This document shows, piece after piece, positions 4,889 to 5,287 of a stretch of 5,287 bases of DNA. The stretch is from Caulobacter sp. CCH9-E1. GTDB taxonomy: Bacteria; Pseudomonadota; Alphaproteobacteria; Caulobacterales; Caulobacteraceae. The stretch lies in contig NZ_LSJA01000122.1 in assembly GCF_001556515.1 (NCBI RefSeq), positions 1-5,287 on the forward strand, written 5' to 3'. Every line of letters begins with the position of its first letter. Positions within the stretch are counted from its first letter, which is position 1. Under the pieces are notes generated by a model. The model ran no database searches and had not been told where the DNA came from. It saw only the letters and a program-made list of their open reading frames with translations. The position numbers and the translations under genes were made by a program.

Positions 4889-5278
4889 ATGAGAAACGTC
4901 CAGATGCTGGGGGTCTCGGCCCTGGCGCTCGCCATCGCCGCCCCCGCCTTCGCCCAACAAACCAAACCCGCTGAAGCCACCGCCGTCGACGAGATCGTCG
5001 TCACCGCCACCAAGCGGGAGCAGACCCTTCAAGACGTGCCGATCTCGGTCGCCGTCACCGGCCAGCAGACGATCGAACGGGCCCAGGTCCGCGACCTGAT
5101 CGACCTGCAATCGGTCGTTCCGTCGCTGAAAGTGTCGCAATTCAACGCCACCGGTCAGACGAACTTCGTCATTCGCGGCTTTGGCAACGGCAACGGCAAC
5201 GACGGCATCGAAAGCTCGGTCGGCGTCTTCATCTGTCCGCCGTCAGCGCCTTTGAGACAGATTGAGGGTTCCGTTTAG
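4889..5278 (+). CDS. TonB-dependent receptor, N-terminal fragment interrupted by IS-like sequence (probable pseudogene)
   Basis: This is the start of an outer-membrane TonB-dependent receptor, an energised gated channel for siderophores, vitamins or sugars. Residues 1-22 are a signal peptide ending APAFA before QQ. A TonB box, DEIVVTATKR, is at 34-43, followed by the plug-domain start: LQDVPISVAVTGQQTIE (47-63), DLIDLQSVVPSL (69-80), NFVIRGFGN (92-100) and SSVGVFI (109-115). In this family VGVFI is normally followed by DGVY; here the frame instead runs CPPSAPLRQIEGSV and stops at 5276-5278. Intact receptors are usually 650-1000 residues, so about 85% including the whole beta-barrel is missing and no functional channel can be made. 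The start ATG has AGGGAG six bases upstream. A three-fold ggcaac repeat at 5183-5200 encodes GNGNGN, plausibly native. The ligand cannot be inferred from the plug alone. Confidence 0.85.
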   Translation: MRNVQMLGVSALALAIAAPAFAQQTKPAEATAVDEIVVTATKREQTLQDVPISVAVTGQQTIERAQVRDLIDLQSVVPSLKVSQFNATGQTNFVIRGFGNGNGNDGIESSVGVFICPPSAPLRQIEGSV

Positions 5279-5287
5279 AGGAGGGTT
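5234..5287 (+). mobile_element. Probable left end of an insertion sequence, truncated by the window edge
   Basis: Receptor homology ends at 5233 and the remaining 54 bases fit no receptor. They begin TGTCCGCCGTCAGCGCC, with the 5'-TG terminal dinucleotide shared by many transposable elements including the IS3 family, and end in GAGGAGGG, a strong ribosome-binding site such as precedes a transposase start codon. No transposase codon, right end or target duplication is visible because the window stops, so the family assignment is tentative. A chromosomal rearrangement or chimeric assembly would look the same. Confidence 0.5.

Noticed and set aside
4645..4974. 109-residue plus-strand frame in the TetR-receptor gap
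   Set aside because: Runs into the receptor signal-peptide region in another frame, no ribosome site, no family resemblance.

Overview
The window looks like a piece of a high-GC alphaproteobacterial chromosome, most likely from the Caulobacter group. The reasons are the strong G/C bias at third codon positions, promoter-like sequences resembling the Caulobacter housekeeping consensus (TTGACGS-N10-14-GCTANAWC), and a TonB-dependent receptor whose N-terminus matches the large receptor families of that group. This taxonomic call is an inference; there is no rRNA in the window. It ends inside a truncated gene and starts inside another, so it may be a contig that stops at a repeated element.

Positions 1-2325 are a minus-strand surface-polysaccharide block: the first codons of ugd (UDP-glucose 6-dehydrogenase), a short polyprenyl-phosphate sugar-phosphate transferase, and galE (UDP-glucose 4-epimerase). 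Their products would draw on UDP-glucose to make UDP-glucuronate and UDP-galactose, and would load the first sugar onto the lipid carrier. Gaps of 179 and 379 bases, each with regulatory-looking palindromes, suggest separately controlled genes rather than one tight operon.

Positions 2616-2783 hold a minus-strand tRNA-Ser(GGA) with encoded CCA and a plausible promoter. Diverging from it on the plus strand is a two-gene unit: msrA (methionine sulfoxide reductase A) and, overlapping its stop codon by one base, a small MmcQ/YjbR-family protein. This unit converges on a minus-strand TetR-family regulator, and the last two genes share a four-base CTAG that contains both stop codons.

The TetR gene is divergent from a TonB-dependent receptor starting at 4889, across a 366-base gap rich in inverted repeats; the regulator may control the receptor. 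The receptor is broken after about 115 residues, where homology stops abruptly and a sequence resembling the left end of an insertion sequence begins and runs off the window. I see no clear undescribed system. The most informative signals are the receptor interruption, a 24-bp palindrome at the sugar-transferase start, and the inverted repeats between the TetR and receptor genes.
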